Source of the DNA: Rostratula benghalensis | Taxonomy: Eukaryota > Chordata > Aves > Charadriiformes > Rostratulidae | DNA: 64,000 bases | Direction of reading: 5' to 3' | Assembly (NCBI GenBank): GCA_013399305.1 | Contig: VXAI01000038.1 | Location: 1,191,194-1,255,193 of the forward strand | Shown: piece after piece, positions 1 through 13,601 of the stretch | Position numbering within the stretch: the stretch's first letter is position 1 | How the letters are laid out: each line of letters starts with the position of its first letter | Notes under the pieces: model-generated | The model's database searches: none | Seen by the model: the letters and a program-made list of their open reading frames with translations, nothing else | What the model was told of the DNA's origin: nothing | Position numbers and translations under genes: made by a program

Positions 1-2154
1 TCTTATGATGATTTGTGTTTGTATGTGTGTAGTTGTGATTCAGCAGAGCATAAATATCCAAGGGAAGAGAAAGCACAAAATATTTCTGTTCCTCACATTC
101 ACCATGATGACTTCAAGGTGAAGTATGTTCAACTCTCCGTGTAGAGTTGTAGAAACCATGAGAAGTGTCAACTTTCATCTCCAGTATAGTTTGGAAGTCC
201 ACAAACAGAGATTGCATAGTCCTATTTAAAAATTACCATGTTAATGTAATATGGGTTGTTACAACTTTTTTAGTTTTAAAAATTCTCTTTTTAAGCAAGT
301 TGAGGCATTGCAGTGTTCTGCAGTGAGTGGTATCTGTCTTGAACTGTGCTGTGCGCACTTCTTCGTGAGAAACCATACAAAAAATGAATGACACTGTTCT
401 GGAGATGAAAAATACAAATAATTACAAACTATAGCTGGTCTTTTAATCCCAGTCTGCTTGAAAAGTCTTTGTTGGATTTGGTTTTGCAAACTTAGTTGCA
501 GCTCTTGAACACACTAGGAACTATTTGCTCAATGGATTTGCTAGGGCTGAGTGACTTGGTTGTATTTCCTAATGTTCTTTGCATGTTTTTTGAAATTCTG
601 TATCTTGAAAATCAGTGTGAGCTGGTGCTTATTTGCAGATATCTGGTCTCCAGAAGGTTCCAGTGGTTTTTATACCATAGAGTTGCTTCATGTAGTTGGT
701 TGTCTAAGGAAATAATGATGCTTTAAAGATGAATAAAAAAAATAAAAATGAGAGGTTTTGTGTGTCTGCTAATAGAGATTGCAGTTTAACAGGTTGAATC
801 TTCGTTTGTGAGTGGCTGTGTTGTACATGGGTGTTTTTAAGCTGAAAGGAACTGCCTGGTACTTTGTGGTGTTGAGGGAAGGCTGTGTGTGCTGGTAGCT
901 TGCCTGCATCTGTCTGTTCGTGTACACAGAAGCTAAGTGCAAGTAACTGAGGTGTAGCCCAACAGATGCTGTCGAAATAGTTGTTTTCACTCAGTGACAC
1001 TCGTGCAAAGTCTTGCTTACTTTTTAAGGGCTTCAGACAGTGCTGAAGTCATCTGTCTGGCAGTAGAAACTTGCTTTTTTTTTTTTAAGATACGCATGTT
1101 CTATAAATATAGTGAATATTTTAAGTAAATAAATTTTAGCTAAGTGAATTTTTGTGGATCAAATGCCAGTTTGGTTGTATGTTTTTTCAGTGATGGGATA
1201 AAAAAAAAAGAGATTTGATGTATGCTATAATCTATAGAAATAGACATGCATGTCTATTTATACTTTGAGGAAAATAAAAAATATGTGTCTAAGAAGGTTA
1301 CTTTCAATTGTTTTTGTGTTATTGCCTTGCTCCTACTTCTAGTAGATCTCAGAGTTGTTCTTTCTCTTGTGTGTTATGACTTGTCTTAAAGCCAACAATG
1401 CCATTTTTTCATTTGAAACTGGCTTTTTTGGGTAAAAGACTTCAGTGAAGAGCCACGGTGCTTGCATTCCTCTCCTGCAACTCCTCTGTCCTGGCCTTTC
1501 AAGAAAGCATAGTGGAGAAAGGGATGAAAAGGAATAAAGCAAGTAAACCAAAAATTGTTAAGAGGGACTTACACAGGGGTCATGTAAATTCTTTGGACTT
1601 TGACTGAATTAAAATGCATGTTAAAAAGTGTATATAATATTGGTCTTTGGTTTTGTTTTCCATAGCATATGTATATTATTTCTGCTGCCATGTTTTCAAA
1701 CTGTTGATTGTGAGCCACTAAGCTATCAGTCAATTGTTTTATTATTTTCTAATAGTTATAATCCGGATAAAAGATAAAGTCCAAAGCTGAGTATTTTAAT
1801 TAAGCTTGCTTCAGCTCAAGTGATGCAAAATTTTACAAACTAATTATTGCCAGGTAGTATACTCAGAAAGGACAATTGTATTTTACTGGTTGAAAGCGAA
1901 GAGCTTCTTAGTGTTGTCTGTGTGGCAAAGACGGATGAAATCAGCTGTGGTTGTTAGAGCCACTCTCCTTAGCAGACGTGGGCCACACTGACAGGCTGCA
2001 ACTTTGATAGTGAAGGTCCAGATACATTTTATTTTTACAATACAGCAGTAACCATGAAAGTGACATTTAAAGTTTGATAACTTGATGATAATGTATGAGT
2101 TTGGCACATTTATAGGAATTAATAGAATTTGGTGGACATTGTGTGACTGACCTG
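1..2154. other. non-coding stretch, no gene recognised
   Basis: No open segment here has both splice sites and protein-like content. The only low-complexity tract is a run of 12 T at 1075-1086. The + strand is rich in T and G, as elsewhere in the window. It is intronic or intergenic, and the sequence does not say which. Confidence 0.6.
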
Positions 2155-2276
2155 CTTGAGTTGTTTAGGTGTGGTGTTGGGGGATCTGGTGTAGGGGAGA
2201 ACTTTGTAGAGTAGGGCTGATGGTTGGACTTGATGATGCCAAGGGTCTCTTCCAACCTGAATGATTCTGTGATTCT
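2155..2276 (+). mobile_element. CR1 LINE, 3' terminal fragment
   Basis: This is the last ~120 bases of a CR1 retrotransposon in sense orientation. It carries the characteristic 3' text GGTTGGACTTGATGATGCC followed by TTCCAACCTGAATGATTC and ends in GATTCT. The body GTGTGGTGTTGGGGGATCTGG matches the other copies in this window at 43870 and 55630, so they belong to one subfamily. It is strongly 5' truncated, as is usual for CR1, and has no coding capacity. Confidence 0.88.
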
Positions 2277-5130
2277 AAAGATGCAAGAATTTTGTGCACT
2301 GAAGGGTTTCAGGCAAGAACTATGAATGTTTCAGGAGTAGTTGAAAATTGCAAAGCAAACCTGAAGGCTCTTCTCAGTCTCTGTCAATGGGACTGAAATC
2401 TGCCAGTGAGCTTGAACAAAGTTTTTCATGTAGTTCAGTATCGGCAGAGTTTCTTTGGTCTTGTTGCTGTTGGGAATTGAAACGTAGAACATGAAGTTCT
2501 CCTGTCAGTGCTGTGCTTGGAAAGCGAGAGAACAAACCTGTTCAGCGATGCTGGATTTTTTTCTTGTTCTGTAGGTGTGCTGTTTGCATGGTGTGGGACA
2601 GCTTTCTAATAACTACTAAAATACCATTTAGAATGCTGCTCGGATTGCAACTGCTTCCTCAATTCATTACTTAGCTCAAGGTACCTTTGCCTTTTTTTCT
2701 CCAATCCTCTCCTGAGCTGCTGGGCTTGCATATATATACCTGCATCTTTTACAGTGCTGCTTAGGCTTTGTTGTCACATCTGGTTGATATTAGAAGCAGG
2801 AATATATATGAATATATATATATATATATGTAAGGGAATAAACTTTAGATGGAATGTGAAACGTCCCACAAAATGAGTTTCTCATAAGGTTTTGAGCCTT
2901 TTCTCCTGGCAAAGAGCAGCTTAGAGACTGGTGTATTTTGTTTGCTTTAGATAAGACTTCTAAATTTAAATTGGATGGTGAAAGAACCTTGGTTGGATTC
3001 TTTAGTGGAAGTATTTGCCATTGCTCTGTTTCCTGAAATGCTTTTTCTGGGATAGATAATTAAGGATCTAATAATTCAAACTGCAGGCACTTTTAATGAG
3101 AAAACGTGAATGAAGGAAAAGGCACTTTTAATAATTTGAGAAATGGAAACAGATTTTTTTGTGTAGTTTCAAATACTATTTACTAATATCTAGCCATAAA
3201 GAAAAAGGCAATAGTAATGTTAATACAAGAGATTAAATGCACCAAGAAATATAATAAACCAAACCATGTAATTTAACAGCTATAAAACCAGGTTTTGATC
3301 CCAATATAATGATTTAATATCCAAAGGCACTTGTGAAATTTATTGGCCAAGTTTGTAAACATAGCCTGGTGCGTGCTGGAATCCTGCATTTCCTTTGTGT
3401 GCTCAGAGGAGTATGGAATGCTCCCAGTGTATCTGCTGTTGGATAAAGGCCGAGTGTACTCGTGGTCCATGGGGTACTTCCGCTGAGCTTATACCAAATA
3501 TGCCAAATGTTCTGAGGATTTTTCAGGCAAAGTTTGGGGGTTTTTTGTGACTTGAATAAATTTATTGCTCAATGTTTCTCCTCAAGCCAGATATGAAAAC
3601 CACATTAGAAATGCCTAGAAATAATGGTTTATCCTGTTGTTCTTAGGCTTTGAAAGATACTGGTGAAAAATGTGCATTATTACATGGATGTGCATACTTA
3701 AAAGCAATTTTAATGACAATTTTTATAGACGCTGAAAACTTTTGTGTATTGAATTTAATTGCTTATCAAATTGCCTTTTAGTTCTATTTTGACACATGAC
3801 TATTTCCCATCTCTCTTATTGGTTTGGCTGCTTCCTTATGGTTTTAATGTTTGTGCAGTGTGAATCTTTGGTTTTATGTTAGTAGTTTCTTTAGATATCG
3901 TAGTAGGAGTTGTTCGTGCTTTACTTAGGAAGCTGACCTCATGAAACATAAATATGGAGATGTCCTTAAGTTGCAGATTCTGTGTGATAGGATGTCATGC
4001 TATGCCACCCTTGTGCCTGCAGACCTAAGTTGGCCTGGCCAGGCATCATCTCCTGGTTTGAGTTGGACAACTGTAGCGTGTGTATTGGATTTTACCAATC
4101 TCTGCTTTCCTTTGAGTGCATTTGTAGCGAAGATGTTTATTGTAGCGAGGAGGTTGTTTCCCATAAGTATGATTTGCCAAGAATTTGCTGCTGAAAGCCT
4201 TAGTGGAACTGTCAGGGGTAAACCCACATTTCCAGCCTGATCCTTAGCAAGCAGCAACTATCAGATCATGACTCCTGATCAAATTCAGAGACTTTCATCT
4301 CCTGGATGTCAGCAGAAGCTGTGCTTGGAAAAGCACCCAGTTGATAAATTTTCTTAGTGTCCTCTTTGTTTTTCTGTTTGTTCTCTTGCTAGAAAGAAAG
4401 ATCTCACAGACTGTTGACTTAGAGCTCCATTATCACTTCACATGAAAGCAGGATCCTGACAATTCAATTGTTACAGGAGTTTGAGTTATGGTGTTGCCAT
4501 GACAAAATACCATGGGCTTGTAACAGTGTGTGTTTGTGGTTTTTATCCACATCCAATAATTGTATTTTTACTGTGTATAGATCACAGCAGGTCTTTTTTG
4601 AAGACAGTAAATAATTACAGTAAGTGTTTGCTGGTCTCTAGGGTGCACTTCTGGCTGGAGAAAGATGTGCATTAGGTCAGAGGCTTCTGCTGCAGATAGC
4701 TGCATGACATTTACACCATTTATCAAGCTGAAGTCATTCTATATCATCTTTTTGGCTCTGGTTGTGAGTAATATATGTAGCAAATGGTAGTTGGGGTTTT
4801 TTTTAAATACAAATACCTGAGTTGTATTTGGAGTCTAAGGATTTCTTCCTGTCTAAATAAGCACAGAAGACTAGTTAAAAATATGAATAAAAGATGGGGG
4901 TTTATTACTGTGAGAGTAGAAAACAAATGAAGACATGTCAAAAAGCCAGAAGGCTCCCTTCTCAGTGCTACTTTTTTACCCTGTGTGAAATTAGTTATTG
5001 AAAATGATGCTATGCAGATGTCTTGTTTCCCCTCTTAGGGGAATTGTCACGATGGGAATAAAAAGGGTGCTCTCTGTGAAAACTACTTCTGGGTTTTTAG
5101 TGGTGTCTTCCAAGAAGAAAGACATCTATT
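2277..5130. other. non-coding stretch with a small candidate exon and a (TA)n tract
   Basis: Unique-looking DNA. It holds a (TA)n microsatellite at 2801-2830 and a 49-base segment at 2632-2680. That segment is bounded by ..CCATTTAG and AAG|GTACC and is open in its first frame (NAARIATASSIHYLAQ). Its acceptor has a poor pyrimidine tract, so I do not call it a gene part. Nothing else is recognised. Confidence 0.5.
2801..2830. repeat. (TA)n microsatellite
   Basis: An imperfect TA dinucleotide run interrupted once by GA (TATATATGAATATATATA and onward). About 30 bases, possibly length-polymorphic. Confidence 0.9.
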
Positions 5131-5354
5131 CACGGAATCAGGGAATTGTCAGAGTCGGAAGGGACCTCTAGAGATCCTCCAGTCCAACTCCCCTGCTAAA
5201 GCAGGGTTGCCCAGAGCACGTCACCCAGGGCTGCATCCAGGTGGGGCTTGAAGGTCTCCAGAGAAGGGGACTCCACACCCTCCCTGGGCAGCCTCTGCCT
5301 CAACCCAAAGTTCTTCCTCCTATTCAGATGGAACTTCCTATATTCCAGCTTGCC
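5131..5354 (-). mobile_element. CR1 LINE 3' fragment, antisense
   Basis: This is read on the - strand. On + it begins CACGGAATCAGGGAATTGTC and GTCGGAAGGGACCTCTAGAG, which is the reverse complement of the CR1 3' tail. It continues through CAGTCCAACTCCCCTGCT, GGGACTCCACACCCTCCCTG and TCCTATTCAGATGGAACTTC. About 220 bases of the 3' end remain, and the 5' part is missing. No coding capacity. Confidence 0.9.
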
Positions 5355-6794
5355 AGCTTAGCAATAAAATGACCTGATCACATAAGCCATTTAAGGGAGT
5401 TTGTGGCAAAAGAGTATACATTTCCAGAAGAAATACCACACCATGCAGACTTTGCTTAAGTCTGTTTTGGAAATAAGTTGCTTTTCTCTATTAGCTGAGT
5501 AACTCCTGCCTTTCATGGTAACTTTTTTTTCCTATGCTGTTAAAAAGGTGATCTGCTCTTTTGGTTGGTGACCAGCACAAGGAATTGGGAGGCTCCCAAT
5601 TTGCGAGATGAATTCGCACTAAGTTATTTAGTAGCCTTAACTATGTTGCTGGGTGTCAGCTTTCCTGAATGTAAGGGTTGGGTTTTGTTTTTTTTTTTTA
5701 AGCACTCAAACATACTCTACTTTCAAATCGTGTTTCTTAGACATAACAGATGAAAAATTATTCTGATATTGTCTGCTCAGCAGAATCCTGAACTGCAAAA
5801 TGGTTACTTGATTTTACTAATGCAAATAGTACCCTTGTTAAACTTGTCAAGCCCAGGATTTTACATGAGAATGATTGTTGTAAATAGTTTCTGATGGTTC
5901 TTTAAATTCTTCTTAGTGAATATTGGTAAAATTCAGTGTGTAGTTACTTTATCCTTTTAGACATTAACTCCCATCAGAGTTCATTCTTTTCTCTACAAAC
6001 AGTATATTTAAGAACATCCTGGAAATGTTTAGCAAAATTAGGCTTTCCTGAAGTTCCACAGACTTTCAGCGAGTTGCAGCACAGACAACTTGATCAGGGC
6101 TCCATGGTTAGTCATCACCTCAGAAGCTGGAGAAGTGGTTCCTGAGGGTGGTCATGTGTGCTCTGCCAATTCTGAAATATATCCTTTTTAACTGGCTTCA
6201 ACTGTGGGGTTTGGAGTGACAAGTTAGAACTGGAGGGAAAAACACAGTGACTCGGCTGCTTGTTGGGATGGCTTTCACATGGCAGAGCCCTTACAGAGCT
6301 CTCAAAATACAGTAATTGTGGGTGGGCAGTATTGGTTTATAATTTTCTTCCATGATTCTTCAGCACTTTGGTATCTTGCTTCTGTTAGCACCAAGCATTG
6401 TGGCTCCCTGTTGTGGTGTATTCTGGTTCCTCTGGCTTGAGCTGGGGGGCATTGTGGCTGGTGGCCCCTGCAGTATGGCTCCAGCTCTTGAAGCCATGGG
6501 ATGCTTTCCTTTACTCTGATAATGGAATAGCTGGGTAGGATGTGGTCAGAGAATAGTTAGGGGGTGTCTTTGAGTATATTACTCCTGTAGGTGTTCTTCC
6601 AGAAACTGGGTAACCTTCCTAATGTGACTGTGTGCTCTGTAAGTTCATCAGTTGGATTTACTGCATTTGCTTTGTTAATGTAGCTTTTTGTCCTTGCTAC
6701 TAGAGTTAGTCTGCAGATGTCACCACATCATGGAGTACTTGCATGTAATTCTTTGTTATATGGGTAATGCTTTTCTGATGAAAGAAGTTCTTAA
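5355..6794. other. non-coding stretch, no gene recognised
   Basis: Unique-looking DNA between two CR1 copies, with short T runs only (for example near 5690). No splice-bounded open segment stands out. Confidence 0.55.
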
Positions 6795-7242
6795 CCTCAA
6801 TACAAGAGAGATCTTGGTGCTGGAGGACCTCGAGCGAGTGCAGAGGAGAGCAATGGAGCTGGTGAAGGGCCTTGGGGAATAAATCTTATGGGGAGTCATT
6901 GAAGGAGCTCTGACTGTTTAGGCTGAGGAAGAGGAGGCTGAGGGGAGACCTCATCACCCTCTACAACTACTTGATAGGGCACTAGAGAGAGGTTGGGGCT
7001 GGTCTCTTCTGGCTTCAAGCTGCAACAGGGTAAGTTTAGGCTGGAAATTGGGAAAGACTTTTTCCCAGCAAGAGTGGTCAGACACTGGGATGGGCTGTCC
7101 AGGGAGGTGGCTGAGTCTCCATTCCTGCGTGTGTTTGAGAGTAGTTGAGATGTGGTGTAGGGGAGAATGTTGTAGAGTGGGGCTGATGGTTGTACTTGAT
7201 GATCCCAAGGGTCTTTTCCAAACGGAATGATTCCGTGATTCT
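6795..7242 (+). mobile_element. CR1 LINE 3' fragment
   Basis: Sense-orientation CR1 of about 450 bases. It begins in text coding for the ORF2 C-terminus (GAGCGAGTGCAGAGGAGAGC), passes through GGCTGAGGAAGAGGAGGCTG and CTACAACTACTTGATAGGGC, and ends GGAATGATTCCGTGATTCT. The same landmarks occur in the copy at 43447-43985, so these two are close relatives. Stops interrupt the coding frame (the segment ending GGCCTTGGGGAATAA is one), so it is inactive. Confidence 0.92.
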
Positions 7243-10200
7243 CTGAATACTTTTTTTTTTGTTGCTTTCTTGTTGGCTGGTCATCAAAAGGTGCTGAAAA
7301 GTGTTTTGCTGAATGCTCAGTTTACTGAATGGTCCAGAACTGCCAGAGTCCTGGTCCCAGTTAAAATGAGCAGTGGCAAATTCACTTGTTAAATTTTGAT
7401 TAATGTAAGTAGGAAAAAATGGACTATACATTTATTTTTTGGTGAACAGGAGATTAGGAGTGTTAAGAGGTGTTTTCACATTTTAAGCTGTTTCCTTACA
7501 CAAGGTGAAAGGCAGGAAGAGATTGAACTGGTGACCTGAAGCACAGGCATCTCATCTGTGTAACAGGGGAAATATGGTAATGATGTAAATACTTTCTAAA
7601 AGGCTGTCATCCTGAGCTTAAGAATTAGTTTATGGTACTTGTCTTGTAGAAGTCCTTTGAATAGTTTGGAAATACATTGTGAATTTTGAGTGTTTCCTTT
7701 GGTATGCATGTGGATAGTGGAAATAGGGGACATGATTGCTGTTCTAGGGGCAGTAAGAAGGGTTAAATAATAAGCACTGCTCGGAAAGGCTTGATTTTCA
7801 TCAGCAACTTGAAAATAAAAAGGCTGTTTCCTATCACCTCTTTCGTGGCATTTAGCTTGTTTGCTGTTTCACAGCAGCTTTACCTGCAGAGAATTATTTG
7901 GGCTTCCAAGCACCCTGTGAGTTAAGGTTTTTCTGGGTAAAATGATGCAAGACCAAACATTGTTTGATCTTAGTTGGCATTTGATTTTATTCCCGAAATC
8001 TGTAACATGTAGAAGGGGAAGCTTAAGTTGGGCTTTCTGGAACTTGTCAGTAAGTTTTGCAGAGGTAATAGGGCATGTCTGTTTAAAGTATTTCAGACAC
8101 TTAAAGGTCACCAAAATGAATATGGCTATTACTTTTAAATGCACTATGGTTACTTTTGAAATAGTCATAAATGATGCAGGATTTCATTATAATTGGAATA
8201 GGTTGAGAAGAAGCAGTGGGACTGTAGCCTGAGGGGGGTGTGTGGCTGTCAGAAAGGGTAACTGTGGAGCTGATCCAGGAGGTTTTTGATCTAGAGTCTG
8301 ATGTAGTTTCAAGCCTGTGTTGTACAAGAATAGAAACTACTGAGGAAACAAAACTGAAGTAACTTGTCCAGGTCATTTAAATGTTGTGGTGCTACAAGAA
8401 TACAGCAGCAAGGGCAGTTTGTTATCTTCTTACTCTTCTGACGAAGAGAAGGATGTCATACATGGTGAGCTTTTTTTGAGCTGCTCTTACTTCTTAACTG
8501 GGTGTACCATACCGAAAACAATGGCTTGTGACACCAGGTGTTATAAAAAGTCCATGAGCTGATCGTTCATGTTCCCCTTGCATCATGCTTTGGAACTTAG
8601 TGAGATAATTCAAATATACAGAAATTGCCGCTGTTGAAGTTCGAGATTTTCTACAATAAAAACGCAAATACTAGAGAGAAAATTGAACAGAACCTATTTG
8701 GAATTAAGAATATGTCTTTTGCTTTGCTCAGTTGAACTTCCTGCCAGGCTGTTACTGGAGATACATCTATGAAAGACTTGCTTTAGGAAACAGCTGATAT
8801 GTGTTTACTTCCTACTTACTGATGTATGAAGGAATCCTCAGTTTAATGTTCAGAGTGAGTGGTTTACATGCAAGACACAATGCCAATGCCTAAGGAAGTG
8901 TGAGGGGAAAAATAATGAATAATAAGGCATCCAATATAAAACCAAATGTTATGCTTATGCAGTCGATCTCTTTTGTTGAGAGAATAATCTTGTTTCCTAC
9001 CACACAATCGGGTTAATAGAACTCCCTGTTGTGGTAGTTCTGATAACCATCACCAGGTCTGTCCTGCCTCAGCCTGTTTTCTGTACCGCTGGCAGTGAAG
9101 GAGGTTGCTCAGCACAGTAATGTGTTTTCAGTCTCCAAGCTCTAAAGGGATTTTTCTACAATTAGTGTGTGCCCATGGTAACCGTATCTCTGAAAACGTT
9201 AAGAGTGAGATATTTAGCTTTTTTTATTTTTCCTGGAGTCACTTGTACTCACACCATCCTTCCCTACTTTTCCCCCAATAACTGCTCAATTAACCCCATA
9301 TCTTATATTCCATCATTAGGAGAAGAGCTGAGGGGATATTGTGCTAAGTTTTTGTTAGCACTTGAGCTTTTTCTCCAGAAGTGGCAGCTATTCTGATGTC
9401 TGGTCTTGGTGTGATTTGATCTGGGCCCTTGTTGGTCAGTAGGAGGTACTTCACTTAAACATCTTCCCTTCCTTGACTCTAGAGGCCTCATATTTCTTCT
9501 GCTGTAAGAAGTACTTCTGTGACTGCCAGCCACTACATTTGCAATTCCAATCCCAGGAATTTGCACTGCAATAACATTGGTCGCAATTAAACGTATAACT
9601 CTAGCAACGTCATCTTACGTGGGATTGTATCTATCATCATGTAATGCTCAAATTGATTTCCAAACAACCTCTAAAGGTAATGTTACTACAGTGTCAGCAG
9701 CCTATTTATATTACATAAACCCCCCAACTATTGTAAAAGGGAAGTTAAAAGAGGTTGTTATCTTGATGTCCACTGGGCTTTGTTCAATTTCAGACACCTT
9801 TTAAGCTACTACAAAATAATTTAGGCCCATATCATGATAGGGGATTGGCAAGGGAAGTAAAAGTTGAACAAATTCAAATAGGTCCAAACAGTATATATAC
9901 TAAGATGGTGTTAAGTGGCAGAGCTGGGATGACCCTGTGGAGAAAAGAATTGTAGAGTAAGTAGTCTTTAAAACAATGTGTCCTTATTTAAAACAACATA
10001 GTGTGTTCCTTGGTGTTTTGGAGAGAAACATGTTATTTCCAGCATGCTTATTTTTGAAACTTGTGGTAAAACTCCAGCTAAGGACAAATAACTGTTTCTT
10101 GCATAATGATTAATTTGTCTGATAAAGGAAATGTCTTTGTGGTAGCGCCTCTAGAAAGCCTCAACTTTTACTTGCTCAGCTTCAGTTACTCAGCTTAATC

Positions 10201-13200
10201 CAGTTACTGAATTACATACTTAAAAGATCTTTTAACATTGACATTTAAGTAGTAGGGCTTTTCCCCAAAAAAGTCTTGTATAGAGTTCAAGTGGGACCCA
10301 TGTGTGTACAAAATCATCAAAAATATTCCAAAATCATAACATTTGTGTCATGCAGATTAACTAAACTGGACTTTGCTGCTTAGACTGGTATGTCAGTGAT
10401 GGGCAATATGTGAAGTAATTAATAATCCCGTGTACTTGAATTTTAGGAAGGTTTATTTTTGGAGGAAAAAAATTAAATGCCTGAAATGGTTTTCTCTTTC
10501 AATTTTTTTTCTTTATGTAATATAAGACGAAGTCAGTTTGTGAGTTGAGTACTGCCATTTGACATTAATTTCGTGACTCCTGGCTTTACGTATCGACGGA
10601 GTGAAGTTAGGCATCACCTCACAGCCCTGCAGCTCTCCTGCCCACACAGCCACCTGGCTCATCTCAGCCTGGTTGAAAGCTCTGTCACTCAGCTTTTCTT
10701 CAGGGCATAGATGTGAAATGACTTGTTTGCGCTTAATTTTTTTTTTTTTTTTTAAACAAAAACCCAAATGGAAGTAGATATTTGAACTGGTCTTATGTAT
10801 TTACAAAACTTTAACTTTCTCCTTACATTTTTCTGTTCCAGAATGCAGTGTCCCTGTTACAGACCTGGGCTAGATCTTAGATCAGGTGGTGTTTTGTCAG
10901 TATCCAAATGACTAGCTATTGAAAATAGACAGTGTTGATAGTTCAGAAAGTCTAGTCAATGTTAATTTTATCTTAAATTATTCCAGATTATATATTACAA
11001 TTATATAGCATAATTATCCATAATTATTTAATTCCTAAATGTCTTTTACTTGGTTACTTTGAAGGGGTTGCAAACAGTTTTGTGAGACCTTATTTTTCTG
11101 AGCAACTTTTCATGATTACATGTATCCCAGCTTTTAGTGTGTAGCTATGATGCATATTGAAAATAGTATGTTTAAGTATTAATGTTTCACAATCATGTAT
11201 TTTATAAATAATAAGAGAAAATATAGAAATGGCATTTGAGGTCCAATGCACTCCCTTCCTTTGAATTATCACTAATGCACTTCAGTAATTGAATAAAAGG
11301 ATGGGTAATGTATTTTTTGCTTATCACCAACTATCATCACTTTGTAAAAATATGTTTAGATATTTCTGAAGGGAATCGGAGCTCTTTTTTTGCAGGATTT
11401 TATGTATGAAAAAAATAGTAGCTTTTATTTTGCTTGATGTAAAAATCTTAAGAAGACAGAAGGGCAACCTATACACTTAAAAGCAATAGTCAGAATCGGG
11501 GTCTGACAGCCTGGACAAGAAAATCGTGGCAGGACCTTGAGGCAGTGATTTTGTTCTAGACTTGCAGCTCTGGTGGCTTCAAATAATAGCTGGGATGAGC
11601 CAGGTCAAGGGCCTGCTGAACTTGTGAGCAGGAGGGTTGGTGTAGTGCAAATTCTCATTATTGCTGGTCTGGGGTAGCACCTGCTGTTGAGTGGCTGCTC
11701 TGCGTCACGCTGGGAACTATCATAAAAGCATAGATTACTTAATGCTATTTTTTATTTCAGGTAGTCAAGTGGTATCATAAAATTTTGAGAAGACTTGGTA
11801 GTCCTTTTGAAACTTCTAAGAGGCTGTTTAAAAAAAAAACAAAACAAAAAAAACCAAAAACAAAACAACCAAAAAAAAACCCAGAAAAAAACCACCAAAC
11901 CCCAACAAGCAAGTCAACCAATGCAGACAATTGTTGTTTTTACACAGCTTGGAAATATACCTTATTACAAAGAGTCAGAAGAGCCACTGGGGCCTAAATG
12001 CTGCCATTGTGCAGAGGACATTTGTACCTCTGTTCAGTCATGTGCTGCTGCCATGAATTTGATGTAGATGTCTCGGGTTGTCTGCACTGTCTGCTGGAAA
12101 TCAACACTGCATACTGCTCAGCATTTCTAGCCGGTTTAGGTATTAACTTGAGAAAAGGAAAATCTTGCATGGAAAAATGTTTTTTTCAGAAGCTGATATT
12201 TAAGTCCTGTTTGTGAAGATGAATATCAGGTAATAACGCAAGCAGTTACCAGATAAGGGCAAATAATTTTGGTATGTGGTGAGCAAGACTCAGTGGACAC
12301 TCAGTTGTTGGAGTGCATTATTAAACAGCTTGTCTCCTAGGGAATTGGATGACATTTTAAATTGAGGAACTTTGGGTCAATTAGTTTATTGTTAGATAGT
12401 ACTGGTGTTAAGTGGTGGTGATTGGTTTTATTTTTCTGGGGGTAGCCAAATGTCTTTGTGTGACAGTTATTTCACATATGCATATATTTCACTGACCTGC
12501 TTAGTAGTTACTTTTTCCCATCTTTGTTTTTGCTTGTTGTGCGGATACTGAGTTGTTCTTGAAAATAGTTTCGTAGTATGGACATCCAGACTGTTTTTCA
12601 AGAGAAATGTAATGTGTAGTGCAACACACATTATAAATACGCATGCTATTGGAGATTTCATAGAAGTGTTCCAGTCAGGCTACTGTTTGCTTTGGGATCG
12701 TTGTATCATTGTGATATTATATAAATGCCTAATTATTGAGATACTTGGGAGTTCTTGAATGAAAGCTTTTGTAGGCTTAAAAATTCTTGCTTGTGCTTTT
12801 TAATGGGTCTACTAGGAAAATCGGACATGATTTGAGTTGTCTTGAGTTGTTGAATAACAAATAAATATTCAAGAGACCAAATTGTGATCATTCCTGTTCC
12901 TGATCTCCTGGTGTTTAAATACTCTGTCGGTATATGGACAAGAAAGAAAAGGTTTAGCCTATGCCTCACCTTGATGGAATTTCAGGTTGAACGCTGGGAA
13001 CTTTGAAATAGTAAAACCTGAATGAGTGATATCAATGACTTCAAATTTTTGCTGTAATTTTCTTGAAAGCTACTAATAGTGCCCACTTTTCATGGCATAA
13101 TAAAAAGGCATGCACAGAGAAGGGATTGCATCTTTTCAATGATTCTTGATATTTATAGTAAAGAATAAAATACATCAGAGCTGTGTTTATGCACCTCTGA

Positions 13201-13257
13201 AGAGAATGTGTGGGAAATGAGGTGAGTCTGGAATGGCAGCTGGGCTGTTGAAAAGAA
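7243..13257. other. non-coding stretch, no gene recognised
   Basis: Six kilobases of unique-looking DNA. It contains a run of 17 T at 10737-10753, a very AT-rich patch near 10970-11035 and an A-rich tract at 11830-11901. A Y-rich patch near 9235-9480 differs a little in composition from its surroundings, but I recognise no element there. An acceptor-like TTTTTATTTCAG near 11760 leads into the A-rich tract, and I do not accept it as an exon. Confidence 0.5.
11830..11901. repeat. A-rich low-complexity tract
   Basis: About 70 bases of A runs broken by single or double C (AAAACAAAACAAAAAAAACC and similar). It is low complexity rather than a true microsatellite. It could be a decayed poly(A) tract, but no retroposed body is recognisable upstream. 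Confidence 0.85.
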
Positions 13258-13453
13258 CTGTAGAATGGCTGGAGTTGGAAGGGATCTTAGAGATCGAGTT
13301 TCAACCCCCCTGCCCTGGGCAGGGACACCTCCCACCAGACCAGGTTGCTCCAAGCCCCATCCAGCCTGGCCTTGAACCCCTCCAGGGATAGGGCAGCCAC
13401 AGCTTCTCTGGGCAACCTGCGCCCGGGTCTCACCACCCTCACAGTAAAAGAAG
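13258..13453 (-). mobile_element. CR1 LINE 3' fragment, antisense
   Basis: On + it reads TAGAATGGCTGGAGTTGGAA, AGATCGAGTTTCAACCCCCC, CCCATCCAGCCTGGCCTTGA and TCACCACCCTCACAGTAAAAG. This is the reverse complement of the 3' ~195 bases of a CR1 of a different subfamily from those at 7 and 43.7 kb. It lies 150 bases from a + strand CR1, so the two form an inverted pair. Confidence 0.92.
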
Positions 13454-13601
13454 CAGGCCTTAAGTGTACTAACTTGAGATAGAAGTGTAAAAGTTTTGTT
13501 TAAGTATGTACACAGATTTTATTTTTTATATTTAAGTTTCTAAATGAAATGCTTGGTTTCCTTTTAAAGTGTGTGGCAGATAACAGGACCTGACACTTTT
13601 T

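Noticed and set aside
12190..12229. segment between TTTTTTTCAG and CAG|GTAATA
   Set aside because: All three frames contain stops.
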